A stretch of 64,000 nucleotides of DNA from Acanthaster planci (Eukaryota; Echinodermata; Asteroidea; Valvatida; Acanthasteridae). The stretch's first letter is position 1; every line of letters starts with the position of its first letter. Both the position numbers and the translations under genes were made by a program. Where the stretch lies: the NCBI RefSeq assembly GCF_001949145.1, contig NW_019091361.1, positions 2,052,919-2,116,918 of the forward strand. The letters are read 5' to 3'. The notes under the pieces are model-generated. The model had not been told where the DNA came from. It saw only the letters and a list, made by a program, of their open reading frames with translations, and ran no database searches. Below are positions 50,446-64,000 of this stretch, piece after piece.

Positions 50446-53400
50446 CCGAGTAAGCTTGTGAAGTTTTAATACGTCAGGTAAGGGCAAAACCCGTAATTAA
50501 GATCAAGTTGAGTTGGAGGGATTGTTGGCTGTTTGATTAGTTGGCCAGCTTCTTGGTGATGGAAAGGTCTGTCAATACGAACTTGGTTCATTTAGTTTGT
50601 TTCATTGGCATAAGATGGTTCGCTATAGATGGTTCATCTGATAGTTGGTTGCTTGTTAGGATTGGTAGACCTAGGCCTACTGACTTGTAGACCAGCTTGG
50701 CTCTGTCGTGCTGCCATGCAGTGTACAGCAAACCGAGATGACTCAGCGAGCTACTGCGATTTGCCGGTTCGTTTAACGCGATGAATCAACTTTGTGTTTA
50801 AAAGACTTTTGGAGGATGATATGCAATAATAACGAACACGGTCGATAATGGGAGTTCAAGACTGTCAATCGTCAGATGCTCTCCGTGTAAAGGCGCTGGT
50901 CCGCTTTCTTGAAAACGATGAAAACCAACCTGCTACTTCTTGTAGCTGTCATCCTTGGGATTTCTGACCTGATATCTCCGCCGTGACGGAATGTGTCAGA
51001 AGCAAAAAATGAGCAAACGTTCCTCGATTGCTCATGTTTCGCAGGAAAAGGGATTTACCAATTTGGTTAAGAGGCGGGGATGAAATAACGCAGACCAGGT
51101 GGAAAGATGTGATACCTTTAGTGATTTTAGTTTCAGGTTGTTTATAAAATGATTCGCTTAGACCTATTAGTAAAAAAAACTAAATGCTCTGGAGAGAGAG
51201 AAGCAAGTACACCGTAGCAGACGTTTATAATAACAGCTATCTATGTAGGGAGGAAGTTTCTCAAGGCATTTCAAATTCCTTTCACATTCCACATTTTGCT
51301 AATGAAAGCGCATCAACTATCCATTTCGCGCCGGCTGTAGTGTGATGTCCACGAGCCAGCTGCTTGCTCACTTAACGTTCCAGATTGTTCTGAGCAGGAG
51401 AACCCTGCACCTCACCTTGGAAGACAAGAATGAGAAATCCAGAGGCTCTGGACCAAGATCTTCGCAGGCATCAAAGGTCACCAGGCAGGGCACATTTGGT
51501 GAACACGTTACTGGATTCAATGTACATATGGCGCACTGCGGGATCGCCCTCAAGCCGGGAATCCGAGTCCGTAAGATGAATCACGTTCCGGATTTGACAC
51601 TCACCGAAATCCAAATCCGTTTGGCATTACACACTCGGACCATTACAATAACACGATTAGGCCGACAACTCGGGCTTAGCGGTGCTCTGAAAGTCTCAGA
51701 TGGATTTCATGCCTGCTCTGATTTGTTGGGGATTCTTTGACTGCATCACTCCACCAACCAAACATGTTGGATTACTTCAGGCAAATCTCGCATACAGTTA
51801 CATCAACGGAGAGAAGAAGGATGCAAAAATGTTTTCGATTAAACTACTTTGATTTATTAGCTTGATCCCCTGTAGCTGCGGAAACGAAGCCGATGGCCTC
51901 CGTTAAGCACTAACAGGCTATAATTATTGTCATGTGGTCCTTGAAAAAAACATAGCGGCACTCCTTGGTTATTGCCACCATTTTGGCTCTCCTTTGCATC
52001 AACAGGCTGTATTAGAAAGGTAAAAAATAGAGGTGTGAAAATGGAGCCACGATGAATGATGTCGGAATGGCGCCAGTTCCGAAAGAAATGCAAAATGGAA
52101 ATCCAGGATTTCATCGTGCCTCCAAAATTAGGTTCAAGGTTACTCAATGCACGCTTTCATGACGAGATCTTGACAGCACAGCTTCTTATTCAGAAATCTA
52201 AACTAGTTAGCGTTCTTTTTATCGACTTTCTCTCACGTTTCCTTGATTGATGGGTGTTTCCGCGAGACGACTTCACTTATTTGTCTTTTTATAGAGATGG
52301 GACCCGCTACATGTTTACATCTTCAGGAAAACAACATATTCCCTGGGGATGTGATGACAGCATAAACCTGCTTGTTCGATAAGAAAATATCAGAAACACA
52401 TTAAATCAAGCCGGTTGTCGACGTCAGAAACATTTGCTGTTTTGCTGACACCGTTTGCAAACTCCCGAACCGGGAGTGACACATTACTCATTCCCTTTCC
52501 TCCAAGGAACACCTAAGATGCTCCCCTGATTCGTCTTAGACACCTTAACGAGAGGAAAAGGGCTTGGTGAGGGGGTTATTCTGTCGACGAGTGAGGGGAA
52601 GCCCCTGGGGTGTCAGATGGCAGCGCTGAAAGGAAAGAGATCTTGATTCGAACCGGAACGCCTCGGGCGCTCGGTCTGAGAGCGGTCCAGTGGTGTGTTG
52701 AGAAATACTTGGGGCTGGGGATCAGAACAAGCTAACGCCTATGGACATACCCACAGGTGTCTCTCTGTAGCTATCCGAAACACTGCAGCCCATCATTTCT
52801 AAGACTTTGGGGGCAAGTTGTCCATTCATTGTCAAAGATATACAGATGTTGCTCCCATCGTGTCTGAGAAGTTCTTTTCTCCACGGTAAACGGTGCATCT
52901 ACACAGAAATCAGTTAGGTTCGACGCTCACGCGGCCGATAATTGAGGTGGTAGATTACTTCGCGTCAAAGACGAGGAGTTGGAGAAGATCAGAAATTGCG
53001 AACAGTGATTAAAATCTCTCAAGGAAACTCAAGAAGATAAGAGAACGTATGTATAATCAGAAAAGCCTGGTTTTCAAAGTTCAGTTCTGAGTCAGCCAGT
53101 GAGTATTGCTGTTTGGTAGAGTGTTTCAGCTCCAGACCATTGTGTAATTGTAGTGCAAGTATAATAATGTGTAGTTATATTTCTGTGATAGCATTGGAAT
53201 TATTTGAAATTCGTATGCAACTTCAACATTTATAATGTGATCGGCTAAATCGTCTGTTCAACCAAGGCGAAAATTCCAGTGCAAGCAAACCTGGTTGTGA
53301 CACTTGACATGTTAAGATGAAATGACGTGTCAAAACTTAACGACTTTGCATATAGGCCTGACTGCACAGCTGTCCCTGCACCACGTTGGCCTTTTTCCCC

Positions 53401-56400
53401 TGTCTGTACACTGCATCGGATCATGATCAAACTGACGCATAAATAACTGACACAACTTTCAGCCAATTGCCCGTTGGACTGTCTGCAGTGAGCCCGTCCG
53501 TGCTCAACGAACCAATGCAGATGCGTACGTGAGGCACTGCACAGATCCAACAAACGGCTGTTTTATGTATGCTATTTCCAGGCTCTTTAACCCATCAAGC
53601 TTGACAGGTTTATGCGCAGTGGCAACCTGCGTATATGCGTATTGCCTTAACCCGATACCCCCTCGCGCGAATGTCGGAATTTCTTAAGTTTCTGTTGCGC
53701 ACAGCTACACACAGAAAGTACGTCGTGGGCGGTCTGGTGAACTTCGAGGACCGCCCTTGTCCTTTCGAAGATTTTTCAAGTATAGAATATGCTTTCTCGT
53801 TTTGTTCTTAATCCAGTTGATGGAGGATTCTTGGCCGATCCTCTCTCATCACTTTTGTCCATCAGTTTACTCGGTTGTCTCCGGCTTTGTTGCTGGGGGA
53901 GTACATGGACTGGAAACGTAAAGCAAACAAACCCATTCAAGTGTTGATCACGTCAACGACAACTGGGAGTGAGATTGTAAGGGAACAGACTAAAGGGTGA
54001 AATATTGGAAGAGATAAAATTTCCTACTTTGCAACGAACCACGATATGGTTCGATCAACCTTCTCCAAGAGGAAAGTGCATTCGCTCTCCCGAAGTATGT
54101 CTGAAGCAACTGTTTGTCTGTGTCAGGGCTGTCTCTCTCTCTACAGTTCTAAAAGTAAGAATGCAGATGTCACACGGCCTAATAAATGCGAAAGTGCATC
54201 TCAATCTCTTTCAGATAGTTCGAAGGTTGGGTCGATCGTGGTTGCCTTCAGAGTTCAAAAGACACGTCACATCTGAAAAGAGTGAACGTTTTCATTTGAA
54301 ACCCACTCGACTGAAAATAAAAAAAAATGAATTGGAAGGAAGGAGTGCCATGCCACCCCGAAATTAATTTCACCAGCAGTTTATCACCAAACAATGTGTT
54401 GCTTTGGCTTTCCTAATACAGTTGATGATAAGCTGATTTAATTCGTCTCCTCCGGGAATTGCCCTGTTCGCTCTGAAGACCGTGTTTAAAAAACATTGAC
54501 GAAGCTTCCTTTCTGTTTGGTCCATTATCATCGCTAGTGAGAGATATCAGTAACCCTATAGTCAGTCGGTGAAAGAGCGCTTGTCTTTTTAAGCAAATTG
54601 GTTGAATTTACGACCGTTTTTTTCGCACAGTAGCCCATATATAGTTTCCTGCTTCATCCCAACTTTCTCGCAAAAAACAAGTACACATGGAAGTGCGTAA
54701 ATTCAGGGTCAGAGAAGATCGTCGGCGGAAGCCATGGGTTTTCACCCAGGTGCAAACCCTTGCTTGTTTGCAAGACCGTTAATCAATCGGCAATTATTAA
54801 TGACTTGTTTACTTCGGTAGCCATGAAATAGAGGCGGGGGTAACAGGGGTGCCTTTTCACCGTTTGGTCATGACTTGACATCACGATTCGTACACAGTCT
54901 GAACCGCTTGTGAAAGTTATACAATGCAACATGTTTACACGATCACAATGTAAGCTTGCTCTGAAGAGGGGCACTGTGATCCGAAAAAGCTGACAAATGC
55001 TGTCTGTCGCAACTTCCTTTGCCGACAAAAACACCGGAAAATGCCAACCGTACGGGGTGCAACTGTTCACTGATCTCTTGTCACATCAGAGACAGCGTGT
55101 AAATTGGTCTAGATTTATTCCACTGTCCTCTTTTGTCAATTATTAAAATGTGGTGGGATTTTACAACTTTAGTTGCATCGAAAGCATATGAAATGTTTCG
55201 TGAGAGGAAATGGAAGTTTTTCGCCAATTCCCAGGATATTTCGTTTCGCTTTTGCCGACCAGCTATTTAACCAACTAAATCAATGGGTTGTCAGATTTTG
55301 TTTCAATCAGGTATTGATAGGTATGAGTGTAAAAGAAAAAAAACGTGCGTGGGAAGTGAAGGTAATTGCCCAATCCCAATGGACTAAAAAAAAATTAAGG
55401 TGTTCAAATGAACTTCTCGCATGATTCACTGATGGAGCTAATGTGAAGTGGTGTTGAAAATGTTCAACCGCAGTAACGAGCTCTGTAAGAGATAATGTTT
55501 TATCTTAACGTTGTGGCACCTGAGCCCACACTGGGTGTTACAAAAAGTCGAGACTGTTCCCGCAGGGAATAGAATTGCACGCAGACAGCACGCCTCCGAT
55601 TGTAAACGTGCTCTTTTCTCAATGATGTCATGCATGCACTTTCTGTGATCTGTATACTTCACGTGGTCTAAATTAATATAGAACTAGTTCAATTTGACAG
55701 TATGTTTGCTAACATATTCCGCAACTGCTGTCAACTAAGACATCCCTTTTCTTACCAAAAACGCACCAGGAAAGTAATAACTGTGTTTACACAAGACTAA
55801 TAATTTTATGAGTTTTATTCATATGTGGATAAGCATTCACCAAGCAAATAAACACACAATAGTTTTTGGAAAGGCAGGAACCATTGCGATACATTTCTGT
55901 AAACGATCTTGCAACAAATCTTCATTACCAATGGCGTGCGGATGTAAACTTGAGTGAATTATTGAAGCTTGGAAAGTAAAGATACCAAACTGCGAAGGTG
56001 TCATACCATTACGTATAAATCACCCCAAGCGGAAAAACACCTAAATACCACCAGAAGATGCCGCCATATCGGGCCTCACCCTTGGAGAGTGTAGCTCATG
56101 TAGCTTGTTATATCTCTGCCAGTGGTTTAGCCGCACTTTGACGCGTAACTATTTTAAATAGATTTCTTTTTCAGAACAGGCGCGGTTCCAGCCCAAAGGG
56201 AAAGGGATTTGAAGGCTTTTCAAAATTTTAATCGGGAAATTTCATTACTATAGGATTATAGTTCAGCTGTCATTGAGTTTTCGATCACATGGATGAAAAT
56301 TATTTCCAAATTCATCTGATTTTTTGATTAAAAAGTGATGAATAAGATGACCCGTTCTGGTTGGGGATTGGACATTACATACAACAGACATCATTTCATG

Positions 56401-57498
56401 AAATAGCTCGGTAGTATCTGAGTTGTAAAGTCATCATGAAATCGATCACTTTTGGTATAGTCCTCACCAGTATCACTAGCAAAATGTTTTGAAAGCGAGG
56501 TCTCTTTCTTTGAAGAAATTTCGCCAGGATGGCAGCACTGAGTCCTACCGAGTTCGTCCATCTTAAATCAAAACCTCTTTCCGACATATGACGAGTCCGA
56601 TAAAAACATATTTGCCGACATGCATAAATTACAAGAAAAATCAACAAGTCAACTTTTGTCTCCAATCAATACATCAACAGCTTCCGAAATTTCTGCCAGA
56701 CTTAACTGGGACTGTAAACAAGCCGTCTATGTTTTCAGGGAGTTGAACTTTTCTAATTCATTTATATTTCTCAAATTATCAAACAGATTGAGAGCATGGT
56801 TTATATTTTGGCACCGACGTGTCTCCAGGATGTCGTGCAAGTGTTCACCACTTGAAAAATGCTCCCTTGATGAACTGACTGGTGACCTTTGACCTTCCCT
56901 TGCTTCTGAAATTAGAGGGACGAAAAAAAGGCGGCATCCAGACATATTGCCCTTCAAAATAAAACAGAGGAAAGTGCGTACTCGTCGCGGGTACTGAAAG
57001 ATTGTTGCAGTTGTTGCGGGTCAACAGACAATCAAAAAAGTCTTCTGTCGGATCCACATATGGCTCAGTACTTTCCAGTGTCATTTGTAACAGTGATTTA
57101 GTGGGAAGGTTTAGCAGGGAGCGAACATTGACTCCGTGTAGCACTTTAGAAAAAAGTGTTACCCGTCTGGGGTTTGAAGTAGGCCTACAAGGAATTAAAC
57201 ACCGCGTTTGTTGTATTAACTGTGACCTGATTGAAGCTGTCATGTATTGCCACCACTGGCAATATGTGAGTCTATTTTATCCCAGCATGCACATATGATC
57301 ATGCCGGTAACAATGTTAAATCTCAACAACTATATTTTGCACAAACCTATTAGAAAAATCAATTTTGGTATATTGTAATTTGGATCCTTTCAATTTGGTT
57401 TTGTTGTTGCAGTCCATTTGACGACGCATCTTGGACGTGTCTGAGCTTCGTATTGTAGTACGCAGGTGCCATATTGTTATTATGGTCATCGGTGTGCG
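50446..57498. other. Non-coding, no supportable gene
   Basis: Short open frames without recognised domains. 52430-52700 and 52900-52980 are GC-balanced patches (for example CGGCCGATAATTGAGG) that stand out from background. No tandem repeats or RNA genes are supportable. Confidence 0.35.
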
Positions 57499-57690
57499 CT
57501 AAGGCCGGTTCATACTCGGCGCAAAAGCGAACACAAACTCGATTTTGTGATGTCAAAATTAAATATTCGCACTGCAAATTCGCAAAAGTTGAACACCTGT
57601 CAATTTGAGCTAATTTTTCTGCAAATATTTCGTGACATCAAATTCGCTTTGCTTTCACATTCGCCTGTGCTAGTATGAACCAGCCTTTAG
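57499..57690. mobile_element. Inverted-repeat miniature element, about 190 bp
   Basis: The left end CTAAGGCCGGTTCATACT and right end (reverse complement CTAAAGGCTGGTTCATACT) are near-identical inverted repeats. Inner segments such as TGATGTCAAAATT and ATTTGATGTCACGAA continue the symmetry. The interior is rich in GCGAA/TTCGC. There is no coding capacity. The class is uncertain; TA at the edge allows a TA-targeting family. Confidence 0.8.
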
Positions 57691-60600
57691 GCAGGAGTGA
57701 TGGTAGGCTTCATTCCATAACACGCTCCTTAAATCCGATTTCTTCAAGCCGCTATCCACGGTGCCATTCGACAGAGACAACAAATGTTCGGACTGAAATA
57801 ACGGTAGAGCGCATCAAATGTTTTGACTGACAACAGAGTCGATGACCGCAAACACGATGACCTTCGCGAAGATTGCTGTTATTGAAAGCCCACGCTGATA
57901 ATGTGTCCGCGTGAGATTTCCAGAACAGTCGGACATTCTTGACGAAGTAACTTTCTGGGGTCCTCAGTATTGACCGCATCTCAGATCATATCAACGCGCT
58001 TGGGCAATGACTGGGTGTGTCCTCGATCATCAACAGACATTCTTAAATAACCTGAGACGTTCTCCATTCCTATTGGAATTCATGACGATGGCGATAATCA
58101 GCACAGGTTTCTTTACTTCAAAGTTGTCTCTAGTCCTGCATGCATTGCACGATCATTAAAATTTACAGTAGAAAACATAGGCCTATTGCTCTTTCTTGGG
58201 GCCAATGGGGGTAACGATGGCCATTCTACTTCCATTAGAAACGTTTGCGATTAATTAAGACGTTACCAAAATATCTGAATGCCAGTTAGACCATAGAGCA
58301 AGGACTTTGCCATCATATGGTAAGCTATAAATAACCCACGAGCACGCAGGAATCAGAAGCTCCTGTGGCTATTTTTGCTGTGTTGCCATTTTGACCTGGT
58401 CGTGGCAAACTGCTGTCAAGCTTTGGATCCTCTTTTCGGCCGGCTGCAGTGCAGAGTGCTCATAGCAAGCGCGGACCTACTTTTTAAAGTGATACCAAGT
58501 CACGTGTGGCCATTATTGATGTAGAGTGAATTCGTGTACCAAAAGGACGTGGGTAAGAAGCAGGGGAGGAGTTGGTAAACAGTTGATCCCGCTGCGGCTG
58601 TATTATCAAATCTCCGTCCCGTTCAAAGTCAGTCCCCAGTGGTGCCTCGGGGCTGTGCCGTACGGTGCACACGTCGCCCTATTTACTTTGGGCAGCGGCA
58701 TTTGCGTGTGCATGGAGTAGAAAAGGGGGGCTCTATTTAACACCCAAATACGAGATGAGTGCCATGTTGTCGTGAATGAATTCCCCTTCCCTTTTGACAG
58801 CGTCCGAAGGGAATTGCGGAGGTTTGCTAGCTTGGAGTTTATGGGACTGAAAGTGCATGTAGGCCACTGCTCAATCGTTTAATCCAAAGAGGACACCAAA
58901 CTTGTCAAAGACGCAAATTGAAATCAGTTACAGTACCATGTCATTATTGAAATATCAGGTTGGATAATATTTTATGATTAAATTTTGGTCCAACATCGAT
59001 GCCATGGGCGCGTAAGGTAACATAAGTGATATCATTTACAGACAAAATTTTATCATGAAATTTTAAGTGTCAGCTACTAAGTTTGTTCTATTTAGGTCTA
59101 TTCACCGCGAGTATGGACACTGTGCCTATTTCCATTTACATGTAATATCCTTTTTTTAATTGGGGAGAGGGTTTTCTAACCACAAGGAATTAGAAGTTCC
59201 TCCAGTCTGAAATCTCTGGCCACGATCTAGTACTTTCATGGTGATTTCCTAGTCTGATAGATCCACCATTGAAACCTGACTAGAAGTCTGGGGGCTTTTC
59301 ATTCAACACATACCCAGTGTAGGCTTTGATTCTTTCTCATATCCAGGTGGAAAGCTCGAGGGAGATAACAATTTCAAATTCCCAAGAGGACTTCGGTTAA
59401 GTGTCCTTTTACTTTTTATCTGGAAAGCCGTGTTTAAAAGAATAATAATGACAAACAGTACACCTTATTTGCTGTGTATTCGGTTCGCTTTTTGGCAAGT
59501 AACCTGGCTCCAAATAGTGAAATAGGTTGCATTCCGTGACTGACCTGCGGCTATGAGATAGAGACCTGTAAACCGAAGAAAAGGCAGAGAAGTGGCCGGC
59601 GGGGATCGATTGCCGCTCGCTATTGTTGGCGCTGTAGTGGTGGGAGCCTCGCTTCTGTGGCGGACGGGCCTGAGAAATATGGAAGACAAAGATCCGTAGG
59701 GAAATCCAAGATGCTTACGGGAAGCTGAGATGCGCTATTCTAGTGGATATCCCGATTTCTTAAAAGTAAAATAGTACACTCGACTCTGAATCTGATACAG
59801 TTTGTTTTGACAAGAAATAGCCGGTTTATAGTGGCAATGACAATATCACGTCCATCTTCTGGGTCATCGAGAGGTCACATGGAACACAAGGTAGGCCTAT
59901 TATTTTCATCTTTGACAGTCCTTCTTGGTGTACCGGTATACTTTATCAAATGACCGAGCGAAGGGAGCTATATAATCTTTATGTAAATTGTTTATAGCAG
60001 TCAGCTCATAAAAAGAGGGCAAAAATCATAGTTCTGTTTTGCAGCGTAGCCAGGTACTGATTTAGGGATAGTTCTCTTAACGTGCGCAAAAGCCGCACAC
60101 CTCTTTAATATAGTTTTTACAGACATTGTCGAGCTGCCGAATGACATGCGCAATATATTAACCCTCGTCCTGCCGAACTTCGCTTCTGGGGATGATCCCG
60201 GTTTCATATGAAGACTAATGAAAATATTTTTGTCATGTTCGGATTTACCACAGAGGAGTATTACCTATAGGCCTAACTGTGAAATTCGACTCGGATTCGA
60301 TCGAGGAAATACGATATTTTTCGCAGAAGTTTGTCTTTCCCTTTCCTTTAATACATCACTAAAAATGCCTGGAAGGGTTCTTTTTGTGATGGCCTTTGTC
60401 AAGTATTCATCACGTTGACCTCATTTTGCACAATGGAGTGAAATTATGAATCACCTTATACAGCTCATGCTCCTCGAAGTCCGCGTTTTGTAACCACCAA
60501 TCCACACTTGGTACGTGGGTGTTGCAACATTGCGAATGGCCTATTGCATAAATGCCTAATTGATTTCTGCTTTAGGTGATCTGATTTTGATAAAGCTCTT

Positions 60601-63600
60601 TGCCCCGGGCAAACTTCCTGTGCGGGAGTTATGCAACTCATTCGCCCGGAATGTTGCTTGATAGTTCTTCTGCAGGCGGCAGCAATATAACTTTCGCTTT
60701 GGCTCTCTGGTCCACCCTCAGTGTTATCACGCACTGTCCTTCTTAATGTTAATAACCAAAGAAATTGTATGTGTTAATTTTCTGGCAGTCCTTAAAATAC
60801 TTCGAATAATGGGGGCTAAGCATTTCCTGAGCTCATGATTTCAATGTATCATAATTCTTACTGCTTTGGGGATTACAGAGCAATCCCAGTTTCCTGGCTG
60901 ATCTATTAGGACTTTGACAAGGTCCTATTTATTTCTTCAACAGAGTTGTGAAAGACAACTGCACTTGTATAATTGATGACTAAATTCAATCATATATGCT
61001 TATTACACTAATCTGAAGCAAAGCCAGATATCCAGTGCACCTAAAAGTTAAAACGGCCATCGAGATGGTCATCGTGATAGGATGGGATAGGATAGGGGTC
61101 CTTGCCCCCTTACTGAATCAAGGAAAGGGGGCCGTCTAATGAAACTCGGAAACACTAATAGACGGAAACCGGGTGTATCAGCACTGGTCTCACACGCAAC
61201 AGCAAGGGAATTGCACGACTGCGTCCATCTTAATTCTACTCCATATTTTTTACATCCATGGTTTTAAATACCCGATCATAGGCCTACACTTCCATTCGTA
61301 TTTTATTTACTTCCTCAGCTGAAAAGACAACTGTTTGCTGATATAAGGTACCGGTATATTTAATTGCTACTAATCGTGGTTATGCTGTACTGCGTTTTAT
61401 TTGGCTATTGTCTGTTGCAGGTGTTAGCTTTACGGAGAAGCATGGGCTGTTTTTTTGTTAGAATAAAAACTTGTCACAGAATTACCGTGTAAAATCAGAT
61501 TCTTATAGACTCATCGCATGAATATCAATGATAGATAACAACAGCGGCGTAAATAAGGGAAGCATGGGGCCTAGCCCTCTCTAGGCCTGTGCCCCCTCCT
61601 GTGTACCTCCCCCGCTTAGAAATTAGAGAGGGAAAATACCGCCATTGTCAGTGGTTAACTGTGACCGAACCCCATCGAGTGCTCCCTCCAGAAAAAGAGG
61701 GCCCCCAAGTGCCCACCGTCCTACAAAATGTGGATATGAGGGTGTTAAAGGTTCGTGGTCGGTAAGATTCCAATTCGGTCTTTTCACGTCTCGTAACTTT
61801 TTTTAATTTAAGTACCCGCCCTTGATTGTTTGCACAAATTTTCCACTGTCTGAAACACAGAGGTTCTTGAATAGCGACGGTAGTTTTCTGAGTTAAAATT
61901 GCCTAAGCAAGAGTGGCTGTCCCATCTTGGTCGGTCAGACGTCTCACTTCCGCCCCATCTCTAATTTGTGGTTACTGCAATCATGGCTGCAATCACCACC
62001 TCACTTTAAGGACACGCAGGATTCATCTTAACCACTCCCTCAAATTTCATCAGCTCAGATGCATGCCCCGCCCTCTTTCAGTCAGTGCATCTCGTTTCAA
62101 CGCTGCAGATTTACTTTTTTCACACTCCCTGATCACAGACAATGACAGGTTACGTAATGCGTGGTTGTCAACTGCTCGGCCTGACAGGCCACTGGTCGCT
62201 CCCTCTCGTCTCACCATAGAGCTACAAACCCACCAACCCGTGATGAGCACGACCGTTTCCCGCACATATTCTGCAGGCTCGCCCGTTACACGAGATCTTC
62301 ATATTCTTATGCATAGGGGCCTACCAACTGAATTTACTAATTTCTAACTTTGCAGGACTAATCCTCAGTAATTCCTACGGATTAGGCGCAGGAAACTCGT
62401 CAATCAAAAATGTACCGCGTCCTCTGTTGCTGTTCCCCATTCGCGAGGAACTTATCAATTTGAAGAGATGTTGGGCACGAGGCGTTATTCTGATGAAGAC
62501 AGAGATAATGGGTGACGAGGTCTCCAATTTTAGGTCAGGGATGTGAAGAGCCACAGTGATCACAGTTGTTATCATAAGAGGTTCCTTTTTTGGTATCAAA
62601 TTACATCTTTCTTGCTACCAAGGACTAATTCTCGCGCGATGCTTGCCGCTGTACTAGAGCTCCCTTTTTGATCAGTATTGACTTAACGTATGAGACATTT
62701 TTCTTGAATCACTGCTTTTGTCTGCTTCTCCGAACTGACTCATTCCATTTTGGATGTGATAATGGGATGTATTCGCAAATAAGGCGTCAAGTCTCAGGTG
62801 GGCCGACAAGACGCCTCTCATGAAGGTAGTGAAGCTTCTTTTCAGAGAATATATCTTTTTAAACAAGGTTTGCCCTGCATGCTAAATAGATTGAAACAAA
62901 ACAAAGCAAAGTATGCCCCATGTACACCGAGTTACCAAATTTAATTTCATAAGCTTTCAACAAACTCGAGAGATATTGTATAGGCTATGTACGCCCACCT
63001 GTAACTGAACAAAAATGACCAATCCCATGGTGCATAGCAATTTACCTATTTCAAGAGGTTCACTGTTACAAACAGTGATGCTTTCCATCTTTAAAAGTGA
63101 GATATATTTCACAGTCATCTCCCTATTACACGCTCGAAATTCTCAGTCAGTAGCTCCACCTCAAATTGAACTAACCAAGAATCTATATTACCCTCCAGGG
63201 AACTGAGTCAGGGAACCTGTTTTTGCCGAGGAGCGGGGAAGAGATTTCACCAACAAATTACAGCTAGTCCGCACGGAGCCACCGCTTTTTAACACGTGCG
63301 TGAAAATATATTTCACGGAGGGAAATACTGCTAATTGGTGTCGCGATAAAAAGATGTTCCAAAATGTTTGAAGGGGTCACGGACTGTGCCTGAATCCAAC
63401 CGGCACTGAGAACGGAAGAGAGGTGCCGGGTGAGAACTATCTGCGAGGAACTTTTATGTGATCAGGATTCCCCTATCGATCGCCCTAAACGGTGAGCTGG
63501 TGTGCCATACACTATCATGCGAAACTGTCCCACGAAGTTCGATCGATGCAGGACGGGAATAAATAAGTTGCTCTTTGTCAAAACTCGCCCGTTGATCTTT

Positions 63601-64000
63601 TGGTTGGTCTTTTTGTCGATGAATGTTTTTTTCCTCTGAAGAAAGTCAAGAATTTTTTGACTGCTTATGATCATTCCCATCAGTCAAGACTCAAATATTA
63701 TACATGCGGTTTGGCGCTTAGTTTCGGTAATAAATAAGTATTTGCAAAGTTTCCGTGAAAACGTATCAGAATAATACCATTTTATGAGAAGTATAGCTGA
63801 AATTATAGACTGGTTTGTCAAACATTTAACAATGCATCCACACTCGTTTGGACTAGCTTGGACACTGTCAGTATCTAGTTAGACACTCTCTAGCAGACGA
63901 CAAGAAGGTTGCATCTCTTCACGTGTACTGAAAATAATTGTCACCTTGCAGGAAAGCAGACTTAAATAGGCGAAACACAATAGATGGTATCTGGAGGCTA
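57691..64000. other. Non-coding to window end, weak promoter candidate
   Basis: TATAAATA at 58326-58333 precedes a GC-richer stretch to about 58700, a weak promoter candidate. 61548-61690 is GC-rich with a GCGGCGTAAATAAGGG edge that resembles a transposon end. 63300-63320 holds CGTGAAAATATATTTCACG, a near-palindrome. No coding sequence is supportable. Confidence 0.35.

Noticed and set aside
51342-51740. 132-codon open frame.
   Set aside because: No recognisable domain, short, overlapped by an antisense open frame and lacking splice or promoter context.
61913-62347. 144-codon open frame.
   Set aside because: It begins with GTG, has no domain and looks like background.

Overview
This is a eukaryotic, animal-type window: spliced genes with GT-AG introns, AATAAA-type polyadenylation signals, very low coding density, and many short non-autonomous transposon relics. 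A rhodopsin-family peptide-receptor-like GPCR next to an orphan kinase, moderately abundant CpG, and a strong excess of the palindrome TAGGCCTA (at least 13 copies) suggest a marine invertebrate, most likely a deuterostome such as an echinoderm or hemichordate. That assignment is inference; no marker gene settles it.

Layout. 1-2.4 kb holds the 3' part of a spliced protein kinase gene on the + strand, ending in an AATAAA signal. 3.1-3.4 kb is a small hAT-like element. 4.15-5.32 kb is a complete, intronless class A GPCR gene on the - strand, convergent with the kinase. 5.3-14.4 kb has no supportable gene; it holds a 19-bp minisatellite, a tRNA-derived SINE fragment and a pair of direct repeats. 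At 14.48 kb a TATA box precedes about 500 bases of CpG-rich, nearly ATG-free sequence that ends in a strong splice donor at 15007/15008, which looks like the promoter and 5' untranslated first exon of a + strand gene. From 15.0 to 64 kb I find no convincing coding exon. If the 14.5 kb promoter is real, much of this could be a long first intron or flanking regulatory DNA.

The non-coding 49 kb is a mosaic of foldback and terminal-inverted-repeat elements (24.17, 24.49, 26.47, 30.44, 33.55, 39.06 and 57.50 kb), a dispersed repeat in two copies (37.6 and 41.3 kb), SINE fragments (31.8 and 50.4 kb), a GA microsatellite (42.85 kb), CpG-rich blocks and patches of homeodomain-type TAAT sites. A run of 753 N (30649-31401) is an assembly gap.

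The kinase and the GPCR show no functional link beyond proximity. Both depart from family consensus at signature motifs: HND and DLG in the kinase, DEC for DRY and KPxxY for NPxxY in the receptor. I saw no bacterial, viral or CRISPR-like system.
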